Numbered from the stretch's first letter, positions 26,206-36,294 are shown. The stretch: 64,000 bases of DNA from JBBQVZ01 sp963695975 (GCA_963695975.1 CAVOIB010000002.1:62001-126000); one strand, 5' to 3'. Translations and numbers: made by a program. Notes: a model not told the origin generated them from the sequence alone.

Positions 26206-26742
26206 CTAGCCAGCGTGGGGCTCGAAGCCGACCACGACGTAGCGGAAGTTGCCGCCCGGCGCCTCGTACACGACCTCTTCGCCGGTGGCCGCACCCATGA
26301 GGGCCGAGCCGAGCGGTGACGTGGTCGTGACCGTGCGAGCACCGGGGGCCTTCTCCTCGGCGTGCTCGGCGAGCAGGTACGTCTCATCTTCGGGCTCGTC
26401 GTCGTCGAGCGGACGAACCGTCACCAGCATGCCGGGACCCACCGCGTCGGCGTCGGCGGCCGCCTCGACGATGTCCGGATCCCGGAGGAGCTGCTGCAGC
26501 TTGCGGATCTTCGATTCCATGAGGCCCTGGTCGTTCTTCGCCGTGTCGTACTCGGCGTTCTCACGGAGATCCCCGTGCTCGCGCGCGACCTTCAGTCGTT
26601 GGGCGATCACCTCGCGGCCGTGCGTCGTCAACTCCTCGAGCTCGGCCTTGAGGCGCTCGTATGCGTCGAGCGTGAGACGGGACGTCGGTTCCTGCCCGGG
26701 CTTGCGCGCCGGGCGATCGGCCAGCTCTTCAGGCAGCTCCAT
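26206..26742 (-). CDS. greA: Transcription elongation factor GreA-like
   Basis: 178 aa, slightly longer than typical GreA (about 160) because of an N-terminal extension of about 20 residues. The N-terminal coiled-coil finger has the acidic tip with the tip motif GDLRENAEYD, which coordinates the catalytic Mg2+ in stalled RNA polymerase. The C-terminal FKBP-like domain contains TTTSPLGSALMGAATGE. It rescues backtracked polymerase by transcript cleavage. It stands alone, 18 bases from the next gene. Confidence 0.92.
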   Translation of the reverse strand: MELPEELADRPARKPGQEPTSRLTLDAYERLKAELEELTTHGREVIAQRLKVAREHGDLRENAEYDTAKNDQGLMESKIRKLQQLLRDPDIVEAAADADAVGPGMLVTVRPLDDDEPEDETYLLAEHAEEKAPGARTVTTTSPLGSALMGAATGEEVVYEAPGGNFRYVVVGFEPHAG

Positions 26743-26777
26743 GGCCCGAGTCTATCCGGCGTCCGGGTGCCTCGGTT

Positions 26778-28208
26778 CTACACCTCGCTCAGGTAGATGT
26801 TCTTGAGCTCCGTGTAGAGCTCGGCGGCGTGCATACCCATCTCGCGCCCGAGTCCGCTCTGCTTGTATCCGCCGAACGGGGCCTCAGTGAACACGCTCGA
26901 GGACGAGTTCACGCTGATCACGCCCGTGCGAACACCCTTCGCGACCCGGATCGCCCGGCCGATGTCGCGCGTCCAGACCGAGCCCGACAGTCCGTACGGG
27001 GAATCGTTGGCCATGCGGACCGCTTCCTTTTCATCGTCGAACGCCAGGATGCACGCCACGGGACCGAAGATCTCCTCCTGCGCGACGCGCATCTCGTTGT
27101 GCACGTCGGCGAGCACCGCGGGTTGCAGGAAGAAACCGGCCCGATCGGGCACGTCTCCGCCGGTCACACGGCGCGCTCCTTCATCCACCCCGAGCTGGAT
27201 GTAGTCGAGAGACGTCTGCCGCTGGCCTCGCGAGATCAGCGGACCCATCTCGGTGGCCTCGTCGAGCGGCTCGCCGACCACGATCGACTCCGCACGCTTC
27301 GCGAACCGTTCGATGAACTCGTCGTATACGGGACGTTCGACGAAGGCACGGGAGCGGGCGCAGCAGTCCTGGCCGGCGTTGTCGAACACCCCCCAGATCG
27401 ACTTCTCCACGCAGACATCGAGGTCGGCGTCGGCGAAGATCACGCTCGCGGACTTCCCTCCGAGCTCGAGCGAGACCCGCGTGATGTTGTTCGCCGCCTC
27501 TTGCATGACCCGGGTCCCGACCTCGGTCGAGCCGGTGAAGCTGATCTTGGCGACACGTGGATCGGCGATCAGCGCGCCGGCCACCGTCGAGCCTGGCCCG
27601 GGCAAGACCGACAGAGCTCCATCGGGCAGTCCGGCCTCGGCCAGGATCTCGGCCATCGCAAGCGCGGTGAGCGGCGTCTGCGACGCCGGCTTCACGATCG
27701 CTGTGTTCCCGCACGCGAGGGCGGGTGCGACCTTCCACGACGTGATCGCCATCGGGAAGTTCCATGGGGTGATCAGCACGCACACCCCCACGGGCTCGCG
27801 AATCGTCACGTCGATGCCCGGAGGAACGACCGGGATCGACTCCCCGAAGATCTTGTTCGCGGCGCCGCCCCAATACTCGAACGTATTCGCCACGATGTCG
27901 ATCTCGCCCCGGGCCGCCGCGATCGGCTTGCCGCCGTTCCGCGCTTCGAGACGTGCCAGATCTTCGAGGCGCTCCCGCATCAGGAACGACGCTTTGGTCA
28001 GGACGCGCCCTCGCTCACGCGCGCTGGTCCGGGGCCACGGACCCTCCTCGAACGCCTTCACGGCAACGTCGACCGCCCGCCGTGCGTCTTCGACCCCTCC
28101 CTGGGCGACCTCGGCCATAGGCGCGGCGGTGCCGGGCTCGATCACCTCGAACGTCTTGCCCTCGGCGGCGGCGACGCGCTCCCCCCCGACCATCAGCAGC
28201 TCGGGCAT
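26778..28208 (-). CDS. NAD(P)-dependent aldehyde dehydrogenase
   Basis: 476 aa. Catalytic Cys lies in NAGQDCCARSR, general base Glu in LELGGKSA, and the coenzyme loop is FTGSTEVG. The sequence is nearest the betaine-aldehyde / gamma-aminobutyraldehyde / gamma-glutamyl-aminobutyraldehyde group (PuuC/BADH-like), but close assignment is not safe. It would fit an aldehyde step of amine catabolism, and it lies just 1.2 kb before the amine cluster on the opposite strand, divergent from the SDR gene. No other step of the pathway is contiguous with it. Confidence 0.85.
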   Translation of the reverse strand: MPELLMVGGERVAAAEGKTFEVIEPGTAAPMAEVAQGGVEDARRAVDVAVKAFEEGPWPRTSARERGRVLTKASFLMRERLEDLARLEARNGGKPIAAARGEIDIVANTFEYWGGAANKIFGESIPVVPPGIDVTIREPVGVCVLITPWNFPMAITSWKVAPALACGNTAIVKPASQTPLTALAMAEILAEAGLPDGALSVLPGPGSTVAGALIADPRVAKISFTGSTEVGTRVMQEAANNITRVSLELGGKSASVIFADADLDVCVEKSIWGVFDNAGQDCCARSRAFVERPVYDEFIERFAKRAESIVVGEPLDEATEMGPLISRGQRQTSLDYIQLGVDEGARRVTGGDVPDRAGFFLQPAVLADVHNEMRVAQEEIFGPVACILAFDDEKEAVRMANDSPYGLSGSVWTRDIGRAIRVAKGVRTGVISVNSSSSVFTEAPFGGYKQSGLGREMGMHAAELYTELKNIYLSEV

Positions 28209-28307
28209 GGCAGGACTCCTTCCTGAGGTGGACTTCGCGATGATACGAGGAGGACCTGCGCGGCGTACCCTTCATGCTCAGACGACAGGTCGGGAGGGCA
28301 AGCTCGC

Positions 28308-29084
<777 letters not shown>

Positions 29085-29101
29085 AAAGGTCGTCTCCGGC
29101 C

Positions 29102-29377
29102 ATGCTCGCGACCGGTCATCCCGCCATCCCGACCGGGGATCTCGACTTCACGCCGCTCCTCTACATGGGGATCCTCCTCCTGTGGATCCGCAGGACCCGT
29201 GTTCCGTTCAGGATCTGGATGTTCCCCATCGCGCTGGTGGCGGGCGGCCTGATCGACTCCATCTCGGACGGGCTCGGGCACTCGACGCTGACGACCGCCG
29301 TCGTCCTCATATCGGTCGCGCTCATCGTGCACCCACCGCGGGCCTCAACTCCTCCCCTCCGGCCGCCGGACGTTTGA
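29102..29377 (+). CDS. Small membrane protein of unknown function
   Basis: 91 aa with three likely TM segments (FTPLLYMGILLLWI, WMFPIALVAGGLI, LTTAVVLISVALIV) joined by short basic loops, so a positive-inside topology. It starts 17 bases after the SDR gene and could be cotranscribed. No motif or family is recognised. The open frame is supported by its hydrophobic pattern and codon use; there is no strong ribosome-binding site. Confidence 0.5.
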   Translation: MLATGHPAIPTGDLDFTPLLYMGILLLWIRRTRVPFRIWMFPIALVAGGLIDSISDGLGHSTLTTAVVLISVALIVHPPRASTPPLRPPDV

Positions 29378-29386
29378 CAGACAAAC
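29372..29386 (+). promoter_or_regulatory. GntR-box-like inverted repeat upstream of the first permease gene
   Basis: GTTTGACAGACAAAC is an inverted repeat (GTTTG/CAAAC arms) and includes a TTGACA -35-like hexamer at 29374-29379. Its core TTGACAGACAA differs by one base from TTGTCAGACAA, the site found in the gntR promoter at 50271-50281. It lies 58 bases before the permease ATG. No convincing -10 box is seen at the normal distance. Confidence 0.4.
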
Positions 29387-29443
29387 CTCCGATGTGGCTC
29401 CATACGCGTGTTCCGGCATTCGCCGTTTCGGGAGGGGGCTCTG

Positions 29444-31072
29444 ATGTCCGAGCAACGGAAGGTCGGTTCCGTCACCTACCAGGAGGTGGGTGAGGAGTAC
29501 TTCAAGCAACGTGGGTTACGGCGACACGCCGGTATGTGGTCGCTGTGGGCCCTTGGCGTGGGCGCCGTCATCTCCGGCGAGTACTACGGCTGGAACTTCG
29601 GTCTCGGCACCGGCGGGTTCGGCGGTCTGCTCATCGCATCCGCGCTCATGGCGGTCATGTACTACGGCCTCGTCTACTCGATCGCCGAGATGTCCCCGGC
29701 ACTCCCACACACGGGCGGGGCATACTCGTTCGCACGTTCGGCCATGGGTCCATGGGGCGGGTTCCTGACGGGCTTGGCCGAAAACATGGAGTACGTGATC
29801 ACCCCGGCCGTGGTCGTCGGGGCGATCGGCTTGCTGATGCAGGAGATCACAGCGGGTCTGTTCAACATCACCGGCAATCCGTGGTGGAACAGCCTGCCGT
29901 TCTGGTGGGCGGTCTTCTACATCATCTTCGTCGGGATCAACATCATCGGGATCGAGGCCACCATGCGATTCACGGTGACGATCACGATCTTGTCCATCGC
30001 CGTCCTCGTGTTCTTCTTCCTCGCGGCGATCTTCTCCGGGAAGCTCGACTTCTCGTTGTGGACGAACATCTCGAAGAGCGGAGAGCCGATCCCCGGAGGG
30101 GGTGGTCCGTGGTTCCCCTTCAGCGTGAGCGGGATCTTCAAGTCCCTCCCGTTCGCGATCTGGTTCTTCCTCGCGATCGAGGAGGTGCCCCTCGCCGCCG
30201 AGGAGTCGATGGATCCCCAACGCGACGTGCCGAGGGGATCGGTGCTGGCGATGCACACGCTGCTGATCGCAGCGATCTTGACGCTGGTCTTTAACACCGC
30301 GCTCCCGGGCGGAGCCGCCCTGTACAGCCAGTCGGGGTTCCCGCTTCTGGACGGCCTGTACGCGATCTTCGGCAAGGGGAACGCCACTGAGCTGCTCGGG
30401 CTGCTGTTCGTGATCGGACTGGTGGCGAGCTTCTTCACGATCATCTTCGCGTACGGCCGGAACACCTACTCCCTGTCCCGTGCCGGGTATTTCCCGAAGT
30501 TCTTGTCGAAGACGCACGGGACGCGGAAGACGCCGCACGTCGCGTTGATCGCCGGAGCGCTCGTCGGCTACGCGGTCTCGTACCTCGTGTACGTCCTGCA
30601 GCAGAAAGAACTCGGCACGCAGATCGTGGCGGCGCTGCTGAATATGGCGGTGTTCGCGGCGGTGATCTCGTACATCATGCAGATGACGTCGTTCGTCATG
30701 CTCCGCCGGAACATGCCGAACATCGAGCGGCCCTACCGGAGCAAGTGGGGGGTCCCCGGGGCGGTGATCGCCGGCGGCCTCGCCGCGATCTCGCTCATCG
30801 CGATCTTCTTGAACGAGGCCTATCGCCCGGGCCTGTACGGCGTCGCCATCTACTACGTCCTCGGCGTGCTCTACTTCGCGATCGCCGGGCGGCACCGGTT
30901 GGTGCTCTCGCCGGAGGAAGAGTTCGCCCTCACCGTGGGCGAGCGAGGGATGCCCGGACGCGAGGGATACACGACCTCGAAGGAGGAGCAGGAGTCGATC
31001 CTGGCCGGTGGGACGGGGGCGACGGCGCAGGAGCCGCCCGCTCCATCCGGGTCGACGCCGCCTTCGGGCTAG
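29444..31072 (+). CDS. APC-family permease, ethanolamine-permease-like
   Basis: 542 aa. The N-terminal part (RRHAGMWSLWALGVGAVISGEYYGWN, shortened here as GVISGEYYGWNFGLG in pattern) is the consensus of ethanolamine permeases; about 12 TM helices follow. It should import ethanolamine or another small amine or amino acid. The ATG at 29444 has GGGAGGGGG upstream; an ATG at 29408 lacks a site. It opens the amine-utilisation cluster: the next gene in this direction is the first GS-like ligase. A long C-terminal hydrophilic tail ends in Pro/Ser-rich sequence. Confidence 0.85.
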   Translation: MSEQRKVGSVTYQEVGEEYFKQRGLRRHAGMWSLWALGVGAVISGEYYGWNFGLGTGGFGGLLIASALMAVMYYGLVYSIAEMSPALPHTGGAYSFARSAMGPWGGFLTGLAENMEYVITPAVVVGAIGLLMQEITAGLFNITGNPWWNSLPFWWAVFYIIFVGINIIGIEATMRFTVTITILSIAVLVFFFLAAIFSGKLDFSLWTNISKSGEPIPGGGGPWFPFSVSGIFKSLPFAIWFFLAIEEVPLAAEESMDPQRDVPRGSVLAMHTLLIAAILTLVFNTALPGGAALYSQSGFPLLDGLYAIFGKGNATELLGLLFVIGLVASFFTIIFAYGRNTYSLSRAGYFPKFLSKTHGTRKTPHVALIAGALVGYAVSYLVYVLQQKELGTQIVAALLNMAVFAAVISYIMQMTSFVMLRRNMPNIERPYRSKWGVPGAVIAGGLAAISLIAIFLNEAYRPGLYGVAIYYVLGVLYFAIAGRHRLVLSPEEEFALTVGERGMPGREGYTTSKEEQESILAGGTGATAQEPPAPSGSTPPSG

Positions 31073-31081
31073 TGACACGGT

Positions 31082-31096
31082 CGTTCGATCCGAACG
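31082..31096. repeat. Short hairpin after the permease gene
   Basis: CGTTCG (31082-31087) pairs with CGAACG (31091-31096) around a three-base loop. It is the first of two consecutive dyads in the gap before the first GS-like gene. Confidence 0.35.
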
Positions 31097-31101
31097 TCAG
31101 G

Positions 31102-31129
31102 GGCGGTGGGCCAACAACCCACCGCCTTT
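31102..31129 (+). terminator. Strong hairpin with short T-run (attenuator or weak terminator)
   Basis: GGCGGTGGG (31102-31110) pairs perfectly with CCCACCGCC (31118-31126) around a seven-base loop and is followed by TTT. It lies between the permease and the GS-like gene. The T-run is short for an intrinsic terminator, so it could reduce read-through or protect the 3' end of the permease mRNA. The two genes can therefore be expressed at different levels. Confidence 0.45.
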
Positions 31130-31153
31130 GACGTCTACCGAGGGAGAGGCCCG

Positions 31154-32536
31154 ATGTCAGTGCAGGGAACGCTCGATGTGAAGCAGCTCGAGGCGCTCGT
31201 CGACGAGGGCGCCGTTGACACCGTCCTCTGCATGTTCACGGACATGCAGGGTCGCTTCATGGGCAAGCGCGTGGTGCCGCACTTCTTCTTGGAAGACGTC
31301 ATGGGCGATGAGGGCCTGCACGCGTGCCTCTACTTGCTGGCGATCGACATGGAGATGGAGCCGCTCCCCGGCTACAAGTACGCGAGCTGGGAGACCGGTT
31401 ACGGCGACTTCCGGATGGTCCCGGACGTGAGCACGCTCCGCTGGTGTCCGTGGCTCGAGAAGACCGTGATGGTGATCTGCGACGTCGCCGACGAGGACAC
31501 CGGCGAGCCGGTGGAGGTCGCGCCCCGACAGATACTGAAGCGCCAGGTCGAGCGCGCGAAGAAGGCGGGCTTCACGATCAAGACGGGATCGGAGCTCGAG
31601 TTCTACCTGTTCCAGGACTCGTACCGCGAGGCGGCGGAACGCGGCTACCGCGACCTGCGGCCGAGCTCACCGTACATCATGGACTACCACATGCTCCAGA
31701 CGACACGCGACGAGTGGATCCTCCGACAGATCCGCAACGGCATGCTGGGCGCGGGCATCCCTGTGGAGTTCAGCAAGGGGGAATTCGGCAGGGGACAGCA
31801 CGAGGTCAACATCACGTACTCCGAAGCATTGTCGAACGCCGACCACCACGCGCTCTACAAGCACGGCGTCAAAGAGATCGCTGAGCTGAACGACGTGGCG
31901 ATCACGTTCATGGCGAAGCCGACGATGTCCGAGGCCGGCTCCAGCTGTCACCTGCACTCGAGCGTGTGGGACAAGTCTGGGAAGAAGTCGTTGATGTACG
32001 ACGCCGAGGGCGCGCACCATATGAGCGACACCTACCGCTGGTACATGGGCGGACTCATGGCGTGCGCCCGAGAGATGGCCTGGATGTACGCGCCGTTCGT
32101 GAACTCCTTCAAGCGGTACCAGCTCGGCTCGTGGGCGCCGACCGCGATCGTGTGGAGCCGCGACAACCGGACCTGCGGCTTCCGCACGGTCGGAGAGCAC
32201 GTTTCGGCCCGCGTGGAGTGCCGGATCCCGGGCGCGGACGCCAACCCGTACCTCGCGTTCGCGGCGACGATCGCCGCGGGACTGTGGGGCATCGAGAACA
32301 AGGTCGAACCACCGGAGATGTTCAAGGGCAACGCCTACGAGGCCAAGCGGGTCCCTCGTGTCCCCTACTCGCTGCACGAGGCCATCGACACATTCCGCAA
32401 GAGCAAGGTCGCGCGCGGAGCGTTCGGCGACTTCGTGTTCGAACACTTGCTGAACACCGCCGTGCAGGAACAGGTGATCTTCGACAACACGGCCGTCACC
32501 GATTGGGAGATGGTCAGGTACTTCGAGCGCGGCTAA
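31154..32536 (+). CDS. Glutamine-synthetase-like amine gamma-glutamyl ligase (paralogue 1)
   Basis: 460 aa, GS type I length. Metal-binding E-x-E is Glu147/Glu149 (SELEFYLF), the second pair lies in KGEFGRGQHEVN, and the His block reads SSCHLHSS. The C-terminal R-x-E-x-R (RVECR) and GADANPYLAF are kept. The canonical ammonium-site residues are not: the flap Glu is replaced by Trp327 and no DGSS loop is seen, so it probably ligates glutamate to an organic amine, like PuuA, IpuC, GlnA3 or GlnA4. Its neighbours are the ethanolamine-type permease and an amidotransferase able to split the product. Start is the ATG at 31154 with GGGAGAGG upstream. Confidence 0.8.
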   Translation: MSVQGTLDVKQLEALVDEGAVDTVLCMFTDMQGRFMGKRVVPHFFLEDVMGDEGLHACLYLLAIDMEMEPLPGYKYASWETGYGDFRMVPDVSTLRWCPWLEKTVMVICDVADEDTGEPVEVAPRQILKRQVERAKKAGFTIKTGSELEFYLFQDSYREAAERGYRDLRPSSPYIMDYHMLQTTRDEWILRQIRNGMLGAGIPVEFSKGEFGRGQHEVNITYSEALSNADHHALYKHGVKEIAELNDVAITFMAKPTMSEAGSSCHLHSSVWDKSGKKSLMYDAEGAHHMSDTYRWYMGGLMACAREMAWMYAPFVNSFKRYQLGSWAPTAIVWSRDNRTCGFRTVGEHVSARVECRIPGADANPYLAFAATIAAGLWGIENKVEPPEMFKGNAYEAKRVPRVPYSLHEAIDTFRKSKVARGAFGDFVFEHLLNTAVQEQVIFDNTAVTDWEMVRYFERG

Positions 32537-32566
32537 CGCTCGACCGGAAGAGGCCCGGTCGGCCGC

Positions 32567-32579
32567 TACACTCGCCCGC
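32567..32579 (+). promoter_or_regulatory. Putative leaderless promoter element before the amidotransferase gene
   Basis: TACACT (32567-32572) followed by seven bases and the ATG at 32580. This -10-like box is almost identical in sequence and spacing to the one before the PuuD-like gene at 50325. No good -35 box is present. It would initiate at or next to the start codon. Confidence 0.35.
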
Positions 32580-33290
32580 ATGTCGCACGTTCTGCTGATC
32601 GGTCATGACCCGAACGAGACGTTCGGGGTCGCGCCCCGCACCTTGTCGGCGTCAGGGATGACGATCCGTCGCCATCTTGCGAGATCCGGCGACGTGCTTC
32701 CGCCGGTGGACGACGTGGCCGGGGTCGTCGTGTTCGGTGGCTCGATGAACGTCGATATGACTGATGAGCACCCATACCTCGCCGAGGAGCGCGAGTTCGT
32801 TCGAGAGGCGGTGGGCAACGACATCCCCTTCCTCGGGATCTGCCTGGGCGCACAGATGCTCGCCCGGGCGCTCGACGGCCGCGTCTACCCTGCCGGGATC
32901 CGCGAGATCGGGTTCAACGCCCTCCGGCCGACCCCCGAAGCAGCGGGCGATCCCTTGCTCTCCGTGTTCGCGGACGGCGACATGGTGTTCCACTGGCACG
33001 AGGACACGTTCGAGCTTCCTCACGGCGCGTCCCTGCTGGCCCGGGGGGACGACGTGCCGATGCAAGCCTTCCGGATGGGCGATCGGGCGTGGGGCGTGCA
33101 GTTCCACCTCGAGGTCGACCGGCCGGAGCTCGAGCTCTGGCTGCGGGCCGCCGGTGAGGAGGTCGTTCGCGCCTGGGGATCGACCACGGAGCGGCTGATC
33201 GAAGAGGCCAACGGGTACCTCGCTACCCAGGAAGCCAAGGCGCGAGAGGTGTTCCGCCGCTTCGCAGATGTCGTGAATACGTGCGTCTAG
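32580..33290 (+). CDS. Class I glutamine-amidotransferase-like hydrolase (1)
   Basis: 236 aa, single GATase1 domain. Nucleophile Cys88 lies in GICLGAQ, and the catalytic His/Glu pair is in QFHLEV. It resembles GMP-synthase-type stand-alone GATases rather than PuuD. In this context it may hydrolyse the gamma-glutamyl bond of the product of the GS-like enzyme upstream, releasing glutamate. Alternatively it could be an unrelated amidase. It follows the GS-like gene by 43 bases and precedes the second permease. Confidence 0.75.
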   Translation: MSHVLLIGHDPNETFGVAPRTLSASGMTIRRHLARSGDVLPPVDDVAGVVVFGGSMNVDMTDEHPYLAEEREFVREAVGNDIPFLGICLGAQMLARALDGRVYPAGIREIGFNALRPTPEAAGDPLLSVFADGDMVFHWHEDTFELPHGASLLARGDDVPMQAFRMGDRAWGVQFHLEVDRPELELWLRAAGEEVVRAWGSTTERLIEEANGYLATQEAKAREVFRRFADVVNTCV

Positions 33291-33387
33291 ACATCTGACG
33301 CAACTCGTGCCACCATCCGGCGACAGTAGCCGCGGGACGGACGTCTCCGTGTGAACGGCGCCGTCCTCGCTGAGGAGGGGGTGCTGG

Positions 33388-34938
33388 ATGGCCACGCAGG
33401 TCAACGAAGATGTGATGATCTCGGAGAAGGTCGCGCCGGTTCTCGTTTCCCGGACGCTCGGACCGTTCGACCTGGTCGTGATCTTCGTCGCGGTCGTGCT
33501 GTTCATCAACAACGCCGCCGGTCTGCAGTTCGCCGGGCCGTCAGTGTTCATCTTCTGGATCGTGGGGTTCGCGACGTTCCTGATCACCGGGGCGTTCGTG
33601 ACGGCTCAACTCGGGCGGATGTTCCCGGAGGAAGGGTCCATCTACGTGTGGACCCACAAGGTCCTCGGTCCGTTCTGGGGGTTCTTCGCGGGGTTCGTCG
33701 CCTGGTGGCCGGGACCGATCTCGATGGTCTTCATCGGCGTGCTCGTGGCCAACTTCCTGCAACAGACCGCCGCATTCTTCGACTGCAGCGGCGCACCGTG
33801 CGCGATCCTGACGAAGAACTGGGAGCTCGGCATCGTCGTCCTGGTCGTCATCTGGTTCGGTGCCAGCATGTCGTACCTTCGGATGCGCATCACGCAGAAC
33901 TACGTGAACGTCCAGTTCTTCGCGTACGCCGCCGCGATCTTCTTGATCGGCTTCGCGGGCGTCTGGTGGCTCCTGAAAGGGCACGGCTCGGCCACGGACT
34001 TCGGCACGGGGTGGAACCCCTTCCAGGGCGAGACACTCGCGCTCGGGCTCCCTGCGAACCTGACGTTCTTCTCGTTCGCGATCCTCGCCCTCCTGGGGAT
34101 CGAAACGCCGATGAACATGGGCGTGGAGGTCACGGGCGGAGAGAGCGCGATCAAGACGTACCTGAAATGGGGCTGCATCATCGTGATGGCCGCCTACCTG
34201 TGGGCGACCTGGGGCAACATGGTCGTGATCCAGGCGGGAGGGGCGAACGGAACGACGGGAGGGCCGCAGACCGTCGCGCTCGCGCTCGGGAAGTGGGCGG
34301 GGGTCCTCGTCTCGCTGATCCTGGCATGGGTGTTCCTCACGGCGGAGGTCGTCTACAACTACTCGTTCGGACGGCTGCTGTTCGTGTCGGGGCTGGAGAA
34401 GCGTCTCCCCCACCAGTTCGGCAAGGTCAACAAGAACAAGGTGCCGGCCAACGCGATCACGTTGCAGACGGTGATCGCGACCCTCCTCGCGGTCCTCGTC
34501 TTCTTCGTCCTGGGAGCGGGCGGCAGCGACCCCTACAAGGTCTTCTACGCGCTGTACGCCGGCGTGACGATCGTGTGGTGCATCTCGACGGCGCTGCTGT
34601 TCCTGGACATCTTCTTCGCGAAGCGGGCGGACCCGGAGCGGTTCGAGCAGGAGCGCCGAGCTCCTATCGGATGGCTCTATATCTGCGGTGCCGTCGGGTT
34701 CGTCATCAACATCCTGGCGGTGCTCTTCATCTTCGTCGGCTCGTGGTACCCGACGGGTTTCCCGCGGTTGGCTGAGTGGAACGCGTGGATGGTCGGCATC
34801 ACGGCGGTCTCGGTGATCGCCGCGATCGTGATCTTCCTGATCTCGCAGCAGACGCGACACGGGGAGACGGACGAGCAGTTCATCTCCGAGGGCGCCGTGG
34901 AACAAGAGATCGCGGAAGACAGCCCGCCCCCGAGCTGA
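33388..34938 (+). CDS. APC-family amino acid/amine permease (2)
   Basis: 516 aa with about 12 TM helices. The first helices carry FAGPSVFIFWIVGF, typical of APC superfamily members such as glutamate:GABA or polyamine-type antiporters. It probably imports an amine, amino acid or gamma-glutamyl product. It lies 3 bases before the next GS-like gene, so the two are co-expressed. The C-terminal 25 residues are acidic (EEQEIAED style) and likely cytosolic. Substrate unknown. A 97-base gap before it holds a GTCTAGAC palindrome and nothing else recognisable. Confidence 0.82.
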   Translation: MATQVNEDVMISEKVAPVLVSRTLGPFDLVVIFVAVVLFINNAAGLQFAGPSVFIFWIVGFATFLITGAFVTAQLGRMFPEEGSIYVWTHKVLGPFWGFFAGFVAWWPGPISMVFIGVLVANFLQQTAAFFDCSGAPCAILTKNWELGIVVLVVIWFGASMSYLRMRITQNYVNVQFFAYAAAIFLIGFAGVWWLLKGHGSATDFGTGWNPFQGETLALGLPANLTFFSFAILALLGIETPMNMGVEVTGGESAIKTYLKWGCIIVMAAYLWATWGNMVVIQAGGANGTTGGPQTVALALGKWAGVLVSLILAWVFLTAEVVYNYSFGRLLFVSGLEKRLPHQFGKVNKNKVPANAITLQTVIATLLAVLVFFVLGAGGSDPYKVFYALYAGVTIVWCISTALLFLDIFFAKRADPERFEQERRAPIGWLYICGAVGFVINILAVLFIFVGSWYPTGFPRLAEWNAWMVGITAVSVIAAIVIFLISQQTRHGETDEQFISEGAVEQEIAEDSPPPS

Positions 34939-34941
34939 GCC

Positions 34942-36291
34942 ATGACGCCCGAGGAGGTCGTCGCCGCCTGCAACGAGGCGGGGGTCAGGCTCGTCCGCTT
35001 CCTGTACTGCGACAACGGAGGTGTGATCCGGGCGAAGGCGGCCCACGTGGACCGTCTGGCGGATCGGATCCGCACAGGGATCGGCCTGACCGTCGCCATG
35101 CAGGCGATGAACTCCCTCGACCAGCTGCAGCAGGTCGAGGGGATGGGCCCGGTCGGGGAGATCCGTCTCGTGCCGGATCCGGACAGCTTCCGCGTGCTGC
35201 CCTACGCACCCCGTTCGGCCGCGATGCTCGTGGACCACCGGCGGACCGATGGGGAGCCTTACGAGGCCGGCCCGAGGAACTCCCTGCGACGGATGGCGGA
35301 CGCGCTCGCCGAGCGAGGCATGCTGTTCCGCTGCGCCGTCGAGAACGAGTACAGCCTTGCACGCATGGAGGGTGACGGCTACGCGCCGATCGATGAGAGC
35401 CTGTGCTTCTCCACGATCGGCATGACGGCGTCGCAGGACGTGACGGATGCGATCGTGGATGCGCTCGACGCACAGGGCATCCAGCTCGAGCAGTACTACA
35501 CGGAGCTCGGGCACGGGCAGCAGGAGATCTCGGTCGAGCACCTCCCCGTCCTCGAAGCCGCCGACGCGCAGATCCTGGTCCGTGAGACGATCCGCGGGGT
35601 CGCGGCCGCGCACGGCATGATCGCGTCGCTCGCGCCGAAGCCGTTCGGCGATCAGGCCGGCAACGGAGCGCACATCCACTTCAGCCTGTGGGATGAGGGA
35701 ACCGGAGCGAACCTGTTCCACGACCTAGACGGGCGATTCGGGCTCTCGGCGACGGCGGAGCGGTTCGCGGCCGGCATCCTCGAGCACACCCCAGCGCTGC
35801 TCGCCCTCACCGCGCCATCGGTGAACTCCTTCCAGCGGCTCCTTCCGCAGCACTGGAGCTCGGCGTTCGTCTGCTGGGGACCCGACAACCGGGAGGCGAC
35901 GGTCCGCGTGCCCTCCACGTACTGGGGACTCGAGGCGCCCTCGACCAACCTCGAGTACAAGCCGTCGGACGCGTCGTGCAACCCGTACCTGGCGTTCGGG
36001 GCGCTGATCGCCGCCGGGCTCGATGGGATCGACCGAGGCCTGGACCTCCCGGAACCCGTCGTGGTCGACCCTGCCACGATCGCGGAAGACGAACGGAAGG
36101 CGATGGGCCTCGCCCGGTACCCGACCACCGCCGAAGAGGCGCTGGACAGGCTCGAGGGAGACGAGATCCTCACCGGCGCGCTCGGCGAGCTGCTGACCGC
36201 CTCATACGTCGCCGTTCGGCGCTCGGAGGCGGCGGCGCACGCGGACATGGACGACGATGCCCGCTCTCGGAGCCATTTCCTGAAGTACTGA
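34942..36291 (+). CDS. Glutamine-synthetase-like amine gamma-glutamyl ligase (paralogue 2)
   Basis: 449 aa. E-x-E is Glu134/Glu136 (ENEYSL), the next metal block ELGHGQQEIS, and the His block GNGAHIHFSLWD. The flap Glu is Trp305, the D50 loop is absent, and the glutamate-binding R-x-E-x-R is NLEYK, unlike paralogue 1. It forms a subgroup with paralogue 3 (same NxExK variation), suggesting a different amine or even a different acyl donor. It follows the second permease gene by 3 bases and converges with the amidohydrolase gene. Confidence 0.8.
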   Translation: MTPEEVVAACNEAGVRLVRFLYCDNGGVIRAKAAHVDRLADRIRTGIGLTVAMQAMNSLDQLQQVEGMGPVGEIRLVPDPDSFRVLPYAPRSAAMLVDHRRTDGEPYEAGPRNSLRRMADALAERGMLFRCAVENEYSLARMEGDGYAPIDESLCFSTIGMTASQDVTDAIVDALDAQGIQLEQYYTELGHGQQEISVEHLPVLEAADAQILVRETIRGVAAAHGMIASLAPKPFGDQAGNGAHIHFSLWDEGTGANLFHDLDGRFGLSATAERFAAGILEHTPALLALTAPSVNSFQRLLPQHWSSAFVCWGPDNREATVRVPSTYWGLEAPSTNLEYKPSDASCNPYLAFGALIAAGLDGIDRGLDLPEPVVVDPATIAEDERKAMGLARYPTTAEEALDRLEGDEILTGALGELLTASYVAVRRSEAAAHADMDDDARSRSHFLKY

Positions 36292-36294
36292 GGG

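Noticed and set aside
33541..35721. Long antisense open frame opposite the second permease and second GS-like gene
   Set aside because: Same type of shadow; composition dominated by Arg, Asp, Glu and His with no recognisable domain.
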